A stretch of 31,511 nucleotides of DNA. It comes from an uncultured Streptococcus sp. (lineage in GTDB: Bacteria > Bacillota > Bacilli > Lactobacillales > Streptococcaceae). The position numbers and the translations under genes were made by a program. The stretch is from positions 1-31,511 of the forward strand of contig NZ_CALIIB010000029.1 in assembly GCF_938020365.1 (NCBI RefSeq), read 5' to 3'. Of this stretch, positions 1-7,189 are shown piece after piece (position 1 is the first letter of the stretch; each line of letters starts with the position of its first letter). The notes under the pieces are model-generated. The model had not been told where the DNA came from. It ran no database searches and saw only the letters and a list, made by a program, of their open reading frames with translations.

Positions 1-898
1 GGATGATATTGAACTCTTAAATGAAGCAGGAAACGAGTTTTCAGAGGAAGCTATTCTTGCAGGTGAATTGACACCTGTCTTCTTCGGTTCAGCCCTGACT
101 AACTTTGGAGTACAGACCTTCCTTGAGACTTTCCTCAAGTTTGCGCCAGAGCCACACGGGCACAAGAAAACAGACGGAGAAATTGTCTATCCTTATGACA
201 AGGATTTCTCAGGCTTTGTTTTTAAAATTCAAGCCAACATGGATCCTCGTCACCGTGACCGTATCGCTTTTGTCCGTATCGTATCTGGCGAATTTGAGCG
301 TGGCATGAGTGTCAATTTGCCTCGTACTGGGAAGGGCGCTAAGCTTTCGAATGTTACCCAGTTTATGGCTGAAAGTCGTGAGAATGTCACCAATGCCGTA
401 GCAGGAGATATTATCGGAGTTTACGATACCGGTACTTATCAAGTTGGAGATACCTTGACGGTTGGAAAAAATAAGTTTGAATTTGAACCACTGCCAACCT
501 TTACACCTGAGATTTTCATGAAAGTATCTGCTAAGAACGTCATGAAACAAAAATCCTTCCACAAGGGGATTGAGCAATTGGTGCAAGAGGGAGCCATTCA
601 GCTTTATACAAATTACCAAACTGGTGAGTACATGCTAGGGGCTGTGGGACAACTCCAGTTTGAAGTCTTTAAGCACCGTATGGAAAATGAATACAATGCA
701 GAAGTGGTCATGAGCCCAATGGGGAAAAAGACAGTTCGTTGGATCAAACCAGAGGACTTGGATGAACGGATGTCATCAAGCCGCAATATCTTGGCTAAGG
801 ACCGTTTCGACCAACCAGTCTTCCTCTTTGAAAATGACTTTGCCCTCCGCTGGTTTGCGGATAAATATCCAGATGTAGAGTTAGAAGAGAAGATGTGA
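1..898 (+). CDS. prfC: Peptide chain release factor 3 (RF3), C-terminal part, 5' end outside window
   Basis: The reading frame is open from base 2 with no start in the window, so about 298 residues of the C-terminal part are present; full-length RF3 is about 510 residues. RF3 is a cytoplasmic translational GTPase that recycles RF1/RF2 from the ribosome after peptide release. The GTP-binding domain is missing here. What is visible is the domain 2 beta-barrel region (around FSGFVFKIQANMDPRHRDRIAF and SGEFERGMSVNLPRTGK) and the RF3-type C-terminal domain (GAVGQLQFEVFKHRMENEY). The TTG at position 68 is an internal Leu codon and not a start, because the frame continues upstream with a family-like sequence (DDIELLNEAG). 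The gene ends at TGA 896-898 and is followed at once by an inverted repeat. Confidence 0.93.
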   Translation, partial: DDIELLNEAGNEFSEEAILAGELTPVFFGSALTNFGVQTFLETFLKFAPEPHGHKKTDGEIVYPYDKDFSGFVFKIQANMDPRHRDRIAFVRIVSGEFERGMSVNLPRTGKGAKLSNVTQFMAESRENVTNAVAGDIIGVYDTGTYQVGDTLTVGKNKFEFEPLPTFTPEIFMKVSAKNVMKQKSFHKGIEQLVQEGAIQLYTNYQTGEYMLGAVGQLQFEVFKHRMENEYNAEVVMSPMGKKTVRWIKPEDLDERMSSSRNILAKDRFDQPVFLFENDFALRWFADKYPDVELEEKM

Positions 899-905
899 TT
901 CAGTA

Positions 906-938
906 CCACCAATTGGAACTAAAGTTCCTAATTGGTGG
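906..938 (+). terminator. Stem-loop after prfC, possible weak terminator
   Basis: CCACCAATTGGAAC pairs with GTTCCTAATTGGTGG with one bulged base, around a short TAAA loop, 8 bases after the prfC stop. There is no T tract after it, so it is not a canonical intrinsic terminator. It is the first of a series of hairpins. A second one follows at 941-965 (CTAGCCGC with GCGGACTAG). Confidence 0.5.
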
Positions 939-976
939 ACGCTAGCCGCTATTTGGCGGACTAGCTAGCTGCCTCA

Positions 977-1042
977 CTAACTACGTTTGGCAAAAGAAAT
1001 CGATTTGCCAAACTCCGTGTCGTGGTATAAAAGCCGGTAACC
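977..1042 (+). repeat. Repeat family A, copy 1 (hairpin plus conserved tail)
   Basis: This 66-base unit matches 1131-1196 at 62 of 66 positions. Its core is a perfect 9-bp stem, TTTGGCAAA (986-994) with TTTGCCAAA (1004-1012), around a 9-base loop, followed by CTCCGTGTCGT and GGTAACC. Confidence 0.8.
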
Positions 1043-1079
1043 GCTATGGCGGCTTACCTAAACGCTTCACTAGTAAAGT
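1037..1079 (+). repeat. Repeat family B, copy 1
   Basis: This 43-base unit matches 1258-1300 at 41 of 43 positions. Its first part folds as GTAACCGC...GCGGCTTAC. A degenerate relative lies at 1191-1211. It overlaps the last bases of family A copy 1, so A and B appear to belong to one composite unit. Confidence 0.75.
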
Positions 1080-1130
1080 TATACGAATAGTATCGATTCG
1101 TAAAACTTTACGTCGTCACAGTCAAGCTAC

Positions 1131-1196
1131 CTAACTACATTTGGCAAATGAAATCGATTTGCCAAACTCCGTGTCGTAGTATAAAAGTCGGTAACC
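1131..1196 (+). repeat. Repeat family A, copy 2
   Basis: Second copy of the 66-base unit at 977-1042. The same 9-bp stem lies at 1140-1148 and 1158-1166. The four differences lie outside the stem: one just before it, one in the loop and two in the tail, so the hairpin itself is unchanged. Confidence 0.8.
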
Positions 1197-1257
1197 TCTA
1201 TAGCGTTTTACCTAAACATTTTACGTCGTAAAACTCAGTGTCATAATTTAACAATCT

Positions 1258-1300
1258 GTAACCGCTATGGTGGCTTACCTAAACGCTTCACTAGGAAAGT
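1258..1300 (+). repeat. Repeat family B, copy 2
   Basis: Near-identical to 1037-1079. The single change within the stem (GCGG to GTGG) turns a G-C pair into a G-U pair, so the hairpin is kept. It is followed by the inverted pair ACGCTT (1283-1288) and AAGCGT (1301-1306). Confidence 0.75.
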
Positions 1301-1531
1301 AAGCGTAGTGTCTCACTGCCTCACTAACTCATCGGTGAACAATAATCGTTTCCGTCTCTTCGTGTCGTAGCTATTGATTTGATTTAGCTAACTTCCTTAC
1401 AGCTATATTTAAAAGATGATATTGATTTGCATGTTTTTTTGTCAGGACCTAGGAGCTTTGACTTTTGGGCTAAGTGTGGACATTAGGCGTGAGCTATTAG
1501 ACAATCATTCTAGATCCCAGAAAGGAGTTCT

Positions 1532-2443
1532 ATGTTTCTGGAAAGAAAACTAAAAGATAAATCTGTCTGGATCAACATTGACTCAGATGATGTTAAAAAG
1601 AATGGACAGATTTATCAGGATTATAATATCGACCTTGAAACTATCGAATATGCGCTGGATAAAAACGAGCGAGCTCACATGGACTACAATCGCGAGAATG
1701 GGACGGTTCTTTTCATCTATAATGTCCTAAATTTAGCGACAGAGAAGGACTACTATGAGACCATTCCGATGACTTTCGTGGTGCAGCAGGATCGTCTCAT
1801 CACCATCAGTAATCAAGACAATGCCTATGTGGTTGATATCATGAAGGCCTACACTGAGCACCATGAACCCGTGTCAGTCTATAAGTTTCTTTTTGCCAGT
1901 TTAGAGTTGATCTCCAATTCCTACTATCCGGTCATAGAGCAGATGGACAAGCGCAAGGATGAGCTTAACCGACTTTTGCGTCAAAAGACCACCAAAAAGC
2001 ACCTGTTTGCCCTCTCCGACTTGGAAACTTCCATGGTCTATCTGGTAGCGGCATCCAAGCAAAATAGTATACTTTTAGAGCATATCAAGAGCCATGCCGT
2101 TTATCGTGGCTTTGATGAACTAGAAACCGAGCAATTTGAAGATGCCATGATTGAGGCACGTCAGCTAGTTTCAATGACAGATTTGATTGCTCAGGTTCTT
2201 AGCCAGCTTTCGGGCTCCTACAATAATATCCTGAACAATAATCTGAATGATAATTTGACTGTCTTGACCATCATTTCAGTTCTTCTGGCAGTCTTAGCAG
2301 TCATCACTGGCTTCTTCGGTATGAATGTACCCCTGCCTTTGTCAGATGATAAAAATGCTTGGCTTTATATTATCATCATTAGCTTTGTTCTCTGGACTCT
2401 TTTGACCAAGCTCCTCAACTGGGTGGTCAATAAAGAGCGATGA
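1532..2443 (+). CDS. corA: CorA family divalent-cation (Mg2+/Co2+) transport protein
   Basis: The 303-residue protein has the CorA layout: a long N-terminal cytoplasmic alpha/beta domain, a long helix region (about 120-230), then two membrane segments at the C-terminus. The first membrane helix (about 240-262, LTVLTIISVLLAVLAVITGFF) ends in the family signature GMN (about 264-266), the selectivity motif of the pentameric channel. The second helix (about 274-295) is followed by a basic tail. The length is close to the usual 300-320. ATG 1532 is well placed behind AAAGGAG (1521-1527). The gene stands alone, with a hairpin-rich region upstream and an intrinsic terminator downstream. Substrate preference cannot be read from the sequence; Mg2+ is the family default. 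Confidence 0.92.
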   Translation: MFLERKLKDKSVWINIDSDDVKKNGQIYQDYNIDLETIEYALDKNERAHMDYNRENGTVLFIYNVLNLATEKDYYETIPMTFVVQQDRLITISNQDNAYVVDIMKAYTEHHEPVSVYKFLFASLELISNSYYPVIEQMDKRKDELNRLLRQKTTKKHLFALSDLETSMVYLVAASKQNSILLEHIKSHAVYRGFDELETEQFEDAMIEARQLVSMTDLIAQVLSQLSGSYNNILNNNLNDNLTVLTIISVLLAVLAVITGFFGMNVPLPLSDDKNAWLYIIIISFVLWTLLTKLLNWVVNKER

Positions 2444-2460
2444 ATAAAATACATTAAACG

Positions 2461-2487
2461 AATGAGGTTTTCGAGCCTCATTTTTTT
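2461..2487 (+). terminator. Intrinsic terminator after corA
   Basis: AATGAGG (2461-2467) pairs with CCTCATT (2476-2482), and a run of Ts continues to 2487. It begins 17 bases after the corA stop. Confidence 0.88.
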
Positions 2488-2565
2488 ATGGTCTTAGCTG
2501 GAATGAGTTTCATATTTTATTTATGAAAAATAGAGAGAAAATTTCTTGTATAGTAGGACAAAAAG

Positions 2566-2594
2566 ATGAAAAACTGCTTTCAAAGTAGTATAAT
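2566..2594 (+). promoter_or_regulatory. Promoter of the ABC exporter operon
   Basis: The -10 is a perfect TATAAT (2589-2594). The -35 is ATGAAA (2566-2571, 4 of 6 to consensus) at 17-bp spacing. The start codon at 2624 follows an AGGAGG site (2612-2617), giving a leader of about 25 bases. Confidence 0.65.
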
Positions 2595-2623
2595 AATCTT
2601 AGTATCATAATAGGAGGTTTCGT

Positions 2624-3517
2624 ATGCTTCATGTAGAAAAACTAGAAAAAAGTTTTGGGCAAAAGCAAGTCTTGTTCGGTATTGATTTTGAAGCCCAGCC
2701 GGGGCATATCCTTGGTTTGATTGGGAAAAACGGTGCTGGGAAAACAACGATTTTTCACAGTATTTTACGCTTCTTAGACTATAGTGGAGAGATTCGTTTC
2801 GAGGGGCATCCTATCGAGCAGGAGACCTATAGCAGGATTGGCTATCTCCCAGAGGAAAGAAGCCTGATGCCCAAGCTGACGGTCTTTGAACAAGTGCGCT
2901 ATCTGGCAAATCTAAAAGGTGTGCCGACAGCTGTTGTCAAAGAAAAACTGCCCCAGTGGATGGAAAAGCTACAAGTCAAAGGTAAGTTGACTGACAAAAT
3001 CAAGAGTTTGTCTAAGGGGAACCAGCAAAAGGTTCAGCTGATTATCACGCTCCTGCATAAGCCAGACTTGATTATTTTAGACGAGCCTTTCAGCGGTCTG
3101 GATCCTGTCAATACTGAAATCCTGAAAGAAGTCATTATTGAAGAGAAAAAGCGCGGAGCGACGATTATATTCTCGGATCATGTCATGACAAATGTGGAAG
3201 AGCTGTGCGATGATGTCTTGATGATTCGTGACGGGCAAGTGGTTCTCAATGGGGATGTACAGGCAGTCCGCAACCAATATGGGAAAACACGTCTTTTCGT
3301 TTCAAGTGACTTGTCACAGGCTGAATTAGAAGCCCTGCCCCATGTTGTCAAGGTGACGCAGACCAAGCAAGGAATCTGGAAATTGATTCTGGACGATGAA
3401 ACAGCTGGTCCTGAATTGTTTGATCGCTTGACGCAGGGAAGATATGTGGAAACTTTTGACCAGCAGGCACCGACAATTGATGAAATTTTCAAATTAGAAT
3501 CAGGGGTGGAAGTATGA
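2624..3517 (+). CDS. ABC transporter ATP-binding protein (NatA/export type)
   Basis: A 297-residue ABC ATPase that would power the membrane protein encoded next. Visible motifs are Walker A GKNGAGKTT (34-42), signature LSKGNQQ (about 129), Walker B LIILDEPFSGLDP (about 149-161) and the switch His in SDHV (about 185). After residue 215 comes the C-terminal extension usual in single-domain exporter ATPases of the NatA/CcmA/BcrA type. It starts at ATG 2624 behind a perfect AGGAGG and overlaps the next gene by four bases (ATGA), indicating translational coupling. The exported substrate cannot be inferred. NatAB (Na+ export), bacitracin-type export and peptide export are all possible for this family. 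Confidence 0.92.
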   Translation: MLHVEKLEKSFGQKQVLFGIDFEAQPGHILGLIGKNGAGKTTIFHSILRFLDYSGEIRFEGHPIEQETYSRIGYLPEERSLMPKLTVFEQVRYLANLKGVPTAVVKEKLPQWMEKLQVKGKLTDKIKSLSKGNQQKVQLIITLLHKPDLIILDEPFSGLDPVNTEILKEVIIEEKKRGATIIFSDHVMTNVEELCDDVLMIRDGQVVLNGDVQAVRNQYGKTRLFVSSDLSQAELEALPHVVKVTQTKQGIWKLILDDETAGPELFDRLTQGRYVETFDQQAPTIDEIFKLESGVEV

Positions 3518-4728
3518 AACAAATGTTAATCGTAATCAAAGAAACCTACCTGCGTCATGTTAAGTCTTGGAGTTTTGTCTTTATGGTCTTGTCTCCTTTT
3601 CTCTTTCTTGGGTTGAGCTTGGGGATTGGCTATCTGCAAGGAAGCTCTATGGCCTCCTCTAAAAAGGTGGCAGTGCTAACCCAGCTTGATTCTGTCAGAG
3701 AAGTATTAAGAGCTGAAGATCAGCTGAGCTTTCAGTACAAAGATAAAGCAGCAGCTAAGCAGGCTGTAAAAGATAAGAAAATCGCAGGCTATCTGACGGT
3801 TGAGGAAAAAGACGGACAGCTCTCTGCTACCTACTATGCAGAAACCAGCATGAACGCTGCAACGAAAATGGCTCTGTCCAATTCCCTTATCCAGGTCCAG
3901 CAGGCTTTAAACTTGGCTCAGGCCCATTTATCAGATGAGCAGAGTCAGATTCTTGCGCGGACAGTCCAGTTTGAAGAAAAAATCGATGAAAACAAAGAAA
4001 GCAAGAAGATGGTTCAGACCTTTGCTGCAATAGGACTGGGCTTCCTGCTCTATATGATTCTGATTACTTATGCCAGTATTACTGCCCAAGATGTGGCCAG
4101 TGAAAAAGGCACCAAAATCATGGAAGTTATCTTCTCCAGTATTAAGGCGACGGATTATTTCTATGCCCGTATGATTGGGATTTTTGCAGTGATTCTTAGC
4201 CATCTGGGCATTTATGTGCTTGGTGGACTGGCGGCCTTTCTCTTTGCGGACAGCATTCCTCTTGTATCCCAAGTCTTGAAGAGCAATCCAGCCATTCAGA
4301 AGTATATCGGAGAAGCTGTTTCTTTGAATACCCTAGCTTTTGTAGCAGTTAGTATCTTTATGTATGTTGTTTTGTCAGCCTTTCTTGGTTCAATGGTGGC
4401 GCGAGCAGAAGATACAGGAAAAGTCCTTTCGCCCGTTATCATGCTGATTTTAGTTGGCTTTATGGGAGTTTCTTCGCTAGGGGCAGCAGGAGACAATGTG
4501 ATTTTGAAGGTTGGTTCTTATCTTCCGTTCATCTCGACCTTCTTCATGCCATTCCGATCTATCAATGGCTATGCGACCAGCTTGGAAGCTTGGCTTTCTC
4601 TAGGAATTACAGCTGCTTTTGCGGTGATGATGACCGTTTTCATTGCACGAATCTACTCCAGTCTTGTTCTACAAACAGATGATTTAGGAGCTTGGAAGAC
4701 CTTCAAACGTGCTTTAAGATATAAATAA
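3514..4728 (+). CDS. ABC transporter permease (ABC-2/NatB-like)
   Basis: The 404-residue protein has the ABC-2 exporter topology. One N-terminal membrane helix (about 20-42, VFMVLSPFLFLGLSLGIGYL) is followed by a long extracytoplasmic region (about 45-165, rich in Lys, Ala and Gln), then five or six membrane helices in the C-terminal half, starting with AAIGLGFLLYMILITYASI (about 170). The sequence SEKGTKIMEVIFSS after the second helix is the typical NatB/ABC2_membrane_3 coupling region. The ATGA overlap with the ATPase gene shows a two-gene operon forming one exporter. It ends at 4728 just before a terminator. The substrate is unknown. Confidence 0.88.
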   Translation: MKQMLIVIKETYLRHVKSWSFVFMVLSPFLFLGLSLGIGYLQGSSMASSKKVAVLTQLDSVREVLRAEDQLSFQYKDKAAAKQAVKDKKIAGYLTVEEKDGQLSATYYAETSMNAATKMALSNSLIQVQQALNLAQAHLSDEQSQILARTVQFEEKIDENKESKKMVQTFAAIGLGFLLYMILITYASITAQDVASEKGTKIMEVIFSSIKATDYFYARMIGIFAVILSHLGIYVLGGLAAFLFADSIPLVSQVLKSNPAIQKYIGEAVSLNTLAFVAVSIFMYVVLSAFLGSMVARAEDTGKVLSPVIMLILVGFMGVSSLGAAGDNVILKVGSYLPFISTFFMPFRSINGYATSLEAWLSLGITAAFAVMMTVFIARIYSSLVLQTDDLGAWKTFKRALRYK

Positions 4729-4733
4729 ATCAC

Positions 4734-4769
4734 AACTTCACTGGAGTCATCTGGTGGAGTTTTCTTTTT
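4734..4769 (+). terminator. Intrinsic terminator after the ABC exporter operon
   Basis: AACTTCACTGG (4734-4744) pairs over 11 positions, allowing G-U, with CTGGTGGAGTT (4751-4761), followed by TTTCTTTTT. Confidence 0.85.
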
Positions 4770-4821
4770 GTATTTTAATTTAATATTTTGAATAATAGGG
4801 CTAGGTAAAAAGTAGAATTTA

Positions 4822-4830
4822 TGGTAAAAT
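4822..4830 (+). promoter_or_regulatory. Extended -10 promoter of pyrH-frr
   Basis: TGGTAAAAT is a TGn extended -10 with TAAAAT at 4825-4830. No good -35 is present at 16-18 bp, which is tolerated by extended -10 promoters. AAGGAG (4845-4850) precedes ATG 4858. Confidence 0.55.
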
Positions 4831-4857
4831 AGTACAGATAAAACAAGGAGTGGAAAA

Positions 4858-5583
4858 ATGGTAGAACCTAAATATAAGCGTATTTTGATTAAACTATCTG
4901 GAGAAGCTTTGGCTGGCGAAAAAGGTGTAGGGATCAACATCGCTACTGTTCAAAAAATGGCTGAAGAAATCAAGGAAGTCCATGAACTGGGCATTCAAAT
5001 TGCCTTGGTTATCGGTGGTGGTAATCTTTGGCGAGGCGAGCCAGCAGCAGAAGCAGGTATGGATCGCGTTCAAGCGGACTATACTGGCATGTTGGGAACA
5101 GTCATGAATGCACTTGTAATGGCGGATTCTCTGCAACAAGTGGGCGTTGACACTCGCGTTCAGACAGCGATTGCGATGCAGCAGGTGGCTGAGCCTTATA
5201 TTCGTGGACGTGCTCTTCGTCACTTGGAAAAAGGTCGGATCGTTATTTTCGGTGCTGGTATTGGTTCACCATATTTCTCAACAGATACGACTGCTGCTCT
5301 GCGGGCTGCGGAAATTGAGGCAGATGCTATCCTCATGGCTAAAAATGGTGTGGATGGGGTCTACAATGCCGATCCAAACAAGGATAAAACAGCTGTGAAG
5401 TTTGATGAATTGACCCATCGTGATGTCATCAACAAAGGTTTGCGCATCATGGACTCGACTGCTTCTACCCTTTCTATGGACAATGACATTGATCTAGTTG
5501 TCTTTAATATGAATGAACCTGGCAATATCAAACGAGTGGTCTTTGGCGAGCAAATCGGGACAACTGTCTCAAATAATTTATAA
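4858..5583 (+). CDS. pyrH: UMP kinase (UMPK)
   Basis: A 241-residue bacterial UMP kinase of the amino-acid-kinase fold, which phosphorylates UMP to UDP with ATP in pyrimidine nucleotide synthesis and acts as a cytoplasmic hexamer. Recognisable are the N-terminal KLSGEALAG, the glycine-rich VIGGGNLWRG, the UMP-contacting segment GMDRVQADYTGMLGTVMNAL, and the DTTAALRAAEIEADAILMAKNGVDGVYNADP stretch typical of Gram-positive PyrH. ATG 4858 has AAGGAG eight bases upstream. frr follows after 18 bases with its own ribosome site and no terminator, so the two form an operon, as in most Firmicutes. Length and sequence are ordinary for streptococci. Confidence 0.97.
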   Translation: MVEPKYKRILIKLSGEALAGEKGVGINIATVQKMAEEIKEVHELGIQIALVIGGGNLWRGEPAAEAGMDRVQADYTGMLGTVMNALVMADSLQQVGVDTRVQTAIAMQQVAEPYIRGRALRHLEKGRIVIFGAGIGSPYFSTDTTAALRAAEIEADAILMAKNGVDGVYNADPNKDKTAVKFDELTHRDVINKGLRIMDSTASTLSMDNDIDLVVFNMNEPGNIKRVVFGEQIGTTVSNNL

Positions 5584-5601
5584 AAATCAGGAGAAAAGAA
5601 A

Positions 5602-6159
5602 ATGGCAAATGCAATTGTAGAAAAAGCAAAAGAAAGAATGACCCATTCGCACCAAAGTTTGGCACGTGAATTTGGTAGCATCCGTGCAGGCCGTGCTAAT
5701 GCTAGCCTTTTGGATCGTATCCATGTGGAATACTATGGAGTAGAGACACCGCTTAACCAACTCTCTTCTATCACGATTCCAGAAGCGCGTGTTCTTTTGG
5801 TGACACCTTTTGATAAGTCTTCTATCAAGGATATCGAGCGTGCGATCAATGCCTCTGACTTAGGTATCACACCATCTAGCGACGGATCTGTCATTCGTTT
5901 GGTTATTCCAGCTCTGACAGAGGAAACTCGTCGTGAATTGGCTAAAGAAGTGAAAAAAGTCGGTGAAAATGCTAAGATTGCGATTCGTAACATCCGCCGC
6001 GACGCTATGGACGAAGCTAAGAAACAGGAAAAGGCTAAAGAAATCACTGAAGATGAATTGAAGGTTCTTGAAAAGGATATCCAAAAAGTCACTGATGATG
6101 CAGTGAAGCATATCGATGATATGACAGCGACTAAAGAAAAAGAACTTCTAGAAGTTTAA
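5602..6159 (+). CDS. frr: Ribosome recycling factor
   Basis: The 185-residue protein is full length for ribosome recycling factor, which with EF-G splits the post-termination ribosome. Characteristic segments are SIRAGRANASLLDRIHVEYYG, the PLNQLSSITIPEARVL beta region, and the C-terminal coiled-coil helices (VGENAKIAIRNIRRDAMDEAKKQEK and the stretch to TDDAVKHIDDM). ATG 5602 lies behind AGGAG (5590-5594), 18 bases after pyrH. A strong terminator follows 17 bases after the stop, so the pyrH-frr transcript probably ends there. Confidence 0.97.
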   Translation: MANAIVEKAKERMTHSHQSLAREFGSIRAGRANASLLDRIHVEYYGVETPLNQLSSITIPEARVLLVTPFDKSSIKDIERAINASDLGITPSSDGSVIRLVIPALTEETRRELAKEVKKVGENAKIAIRNIRRDAMDEAKKQEKAKEITEDELKVLEKDIQKVTDDAVKHIDDMTATKEKELLEV

Positions 6160-6176
6160 TATTTTAGCAGAATCAA

Positions 6177-6209
6177 AACTCAGTTGGCCTAGGCTGGCTG
6201 AGTTGTTTT
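6177..6209 (+). terminator. Intrinsic terminator after frr
   Basis: AACTCAGTTGGCC (6177-6189) pairs at all 13 positions, counting G-U, with GGCTGGCTGAGTT (6192-6204), followed by GTTTT. The T run is short but the stem is strong. Confidence 0.8.
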
Positions 6210-6258
6210 AACATTAAAATCCTTGCGATTAGAAGAGGCAAGGTAGAAGTAGGACTAT

Positions 6259-7113
6259 ATGAACACAAATCTTGCTAGCTTCATCGTGGGGATTATCACG
6301 GATGAAAACGATCGTTTTTACTTTGTCCAGAAGGACGAACAAACTTATGCCCTTTCTAAAGAAGAGGGACCGCATGAGCTCGGTCAGTCTGTCAAGGGCT
6401 TTGCCTACAGCGATATGAAGCAGAAGCTTCGCCTGACGACTCTTGAAGTCACAGCGACCCAAGAGCAGTTTGGCTGGGGAACAGTGACGGAGGTTCGCAA
6501 GGATCTGGGCGTCTTTGTCGATACGGGTCTGCCAGATAAGCAAATCGTGGTGTCACTGGACATCTTGCCAGAAATCAAGGAACTTTGGCCTAAGAAGGGC
6601 GACCGCCTCTATATTCGTCTCAGTGTGGACAAGAAAGACCGCATCTGGGGACAGCTGGCCTATCAGGAGGACTTCCAGCGCTTGGCTCGTCCTGCCTACA
6701 ATAACATGCAGAACCAAAATTGGCCAGCCATCGTTTATCGCCTCAAGCTTTCTGGCACCTTCGTCTATCTGCCAGAGAATAATATGCTGGGCTTTATCCA
6801 TCCGAGCGAGCGCTATGCAGAGCCACGTCTGGGGCAGGTCTTGGACGCACGGGTAATTGGCTTCCGTGAAGTAGACCGCACCCTTAACCTCTCCCTTAAG
6901 CCTCGCTCCTTTGAAATGCTGGAAAACGATGCTCAGATGATCTTGACATATCTGGAGAGCAACGGTGGCTTCATGACTTTGAATGATAAATCTTCACCAG
7001 ACGATATCAAGGCCACTTTTGGTATTTCCAAAGGCCAGTTTAAAAAAGCCCTGGGCGGTCTCATGAAAGCTGGTAAAATCAAGCAAGATCCGACTGGAAC
7101 GGAGTTGATTTAA
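6259..7113 (+). CDS. cvfB: CvfB-type S1 RNA-binding protein
   Basis: The 284-residue protein resembles CvfB/YitL, a cytoplasmic RNA-binding protein with tandem S1-like beta-barrel domains and a C-terminal winged helix. In staphylococci and streptococci it affects virulence gene expression and mRNA stability. Visible are the second-domain phrases GWGTVTEVRKDLGVFVDTGLPDKQIVVSLDILPE and LYIRLSVDKKDRIWGQLA, the third-domain FVYLPENNMLGFIHPSERYAEPRLGQVLDARVIGFREVDRTLNLSLKPR, and the winged-helix end SPDDIKATFGISKGQFKKALGGLMKAGKIK. The ribosome site AGTAGGA (6249-6255) is weak. In related streptococci, to my recollection, cvfB sits directly upstream of yozE-phoH; here the restriction island separates them. 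Confidence 0.9.
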   Translation: MNTNLASFIVGIITDENDRFYFVQKDEQTYALSKEEGPHELGQSVKGFAYSDMKQKLRLTTLEVTATQEQFGWGTVTEVRKDLGVFVDTGLPDKQIVVSLDILPEIKELWPKKGDRLYIRLSVDKKDRIWGQLAYQEDFQRLARPAYNNMQNQNWPAIVYRLKLSGTFVYLPENNMLGFIHPSERYAEPRLGQVLDARVIGFREVDRTLNLSLKPRSFEMLENDAQMILTYLESNGGFMTLNDKSSPDDIKATFGISKGQFKKALGGLMKAGKIKQDPTGTELI

Positions 7114-7131
7114 ATGAGAAAATCTTGTATC

Positions 7132-7155
7132 AATCAAAAAGGTATTTGATTTTTT
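7132..7155 (+). terminator. Short terminator after cvfB
   Basis: AATCAAA (7132-7138) pairs with TTTGATT (7145-7151), followed by TTTT. This is a weak, A/T-only-core stem at the upstream border of the restriction island. Confidence 0.5.
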
Positions 7156-7189
7156 CACTAGATAATAATATGAAAATGAAGGGATAGGT

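Larger units (their letters stand above)
899..1531. repeat. Gene-free region of clustered inverted repeats
   Basis: No credible ORF lies in these 633 bases. About 450 of them consist of short stem-loops in succession: 906-938, 941-965, 986-1012, 1037-1057, 1075-1109, 1140-1166, 1191-1211 (degenerate), 1219-1233 (TTTTACGTCGTAAAA) and 1258-1278. Short phrases recur between them, such as CTGCCTCACTAACT at 969 and 1316, and CCGTGTCGT or TTCGTGTCGT after several stems. From about 1380 to 1531 no repeat is seen; this part carries the corA leader, where I found no convincing promoter. The repeats do not match the pneumococcal BOX or RUP elements as I remember them. Confidence 0.75.
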
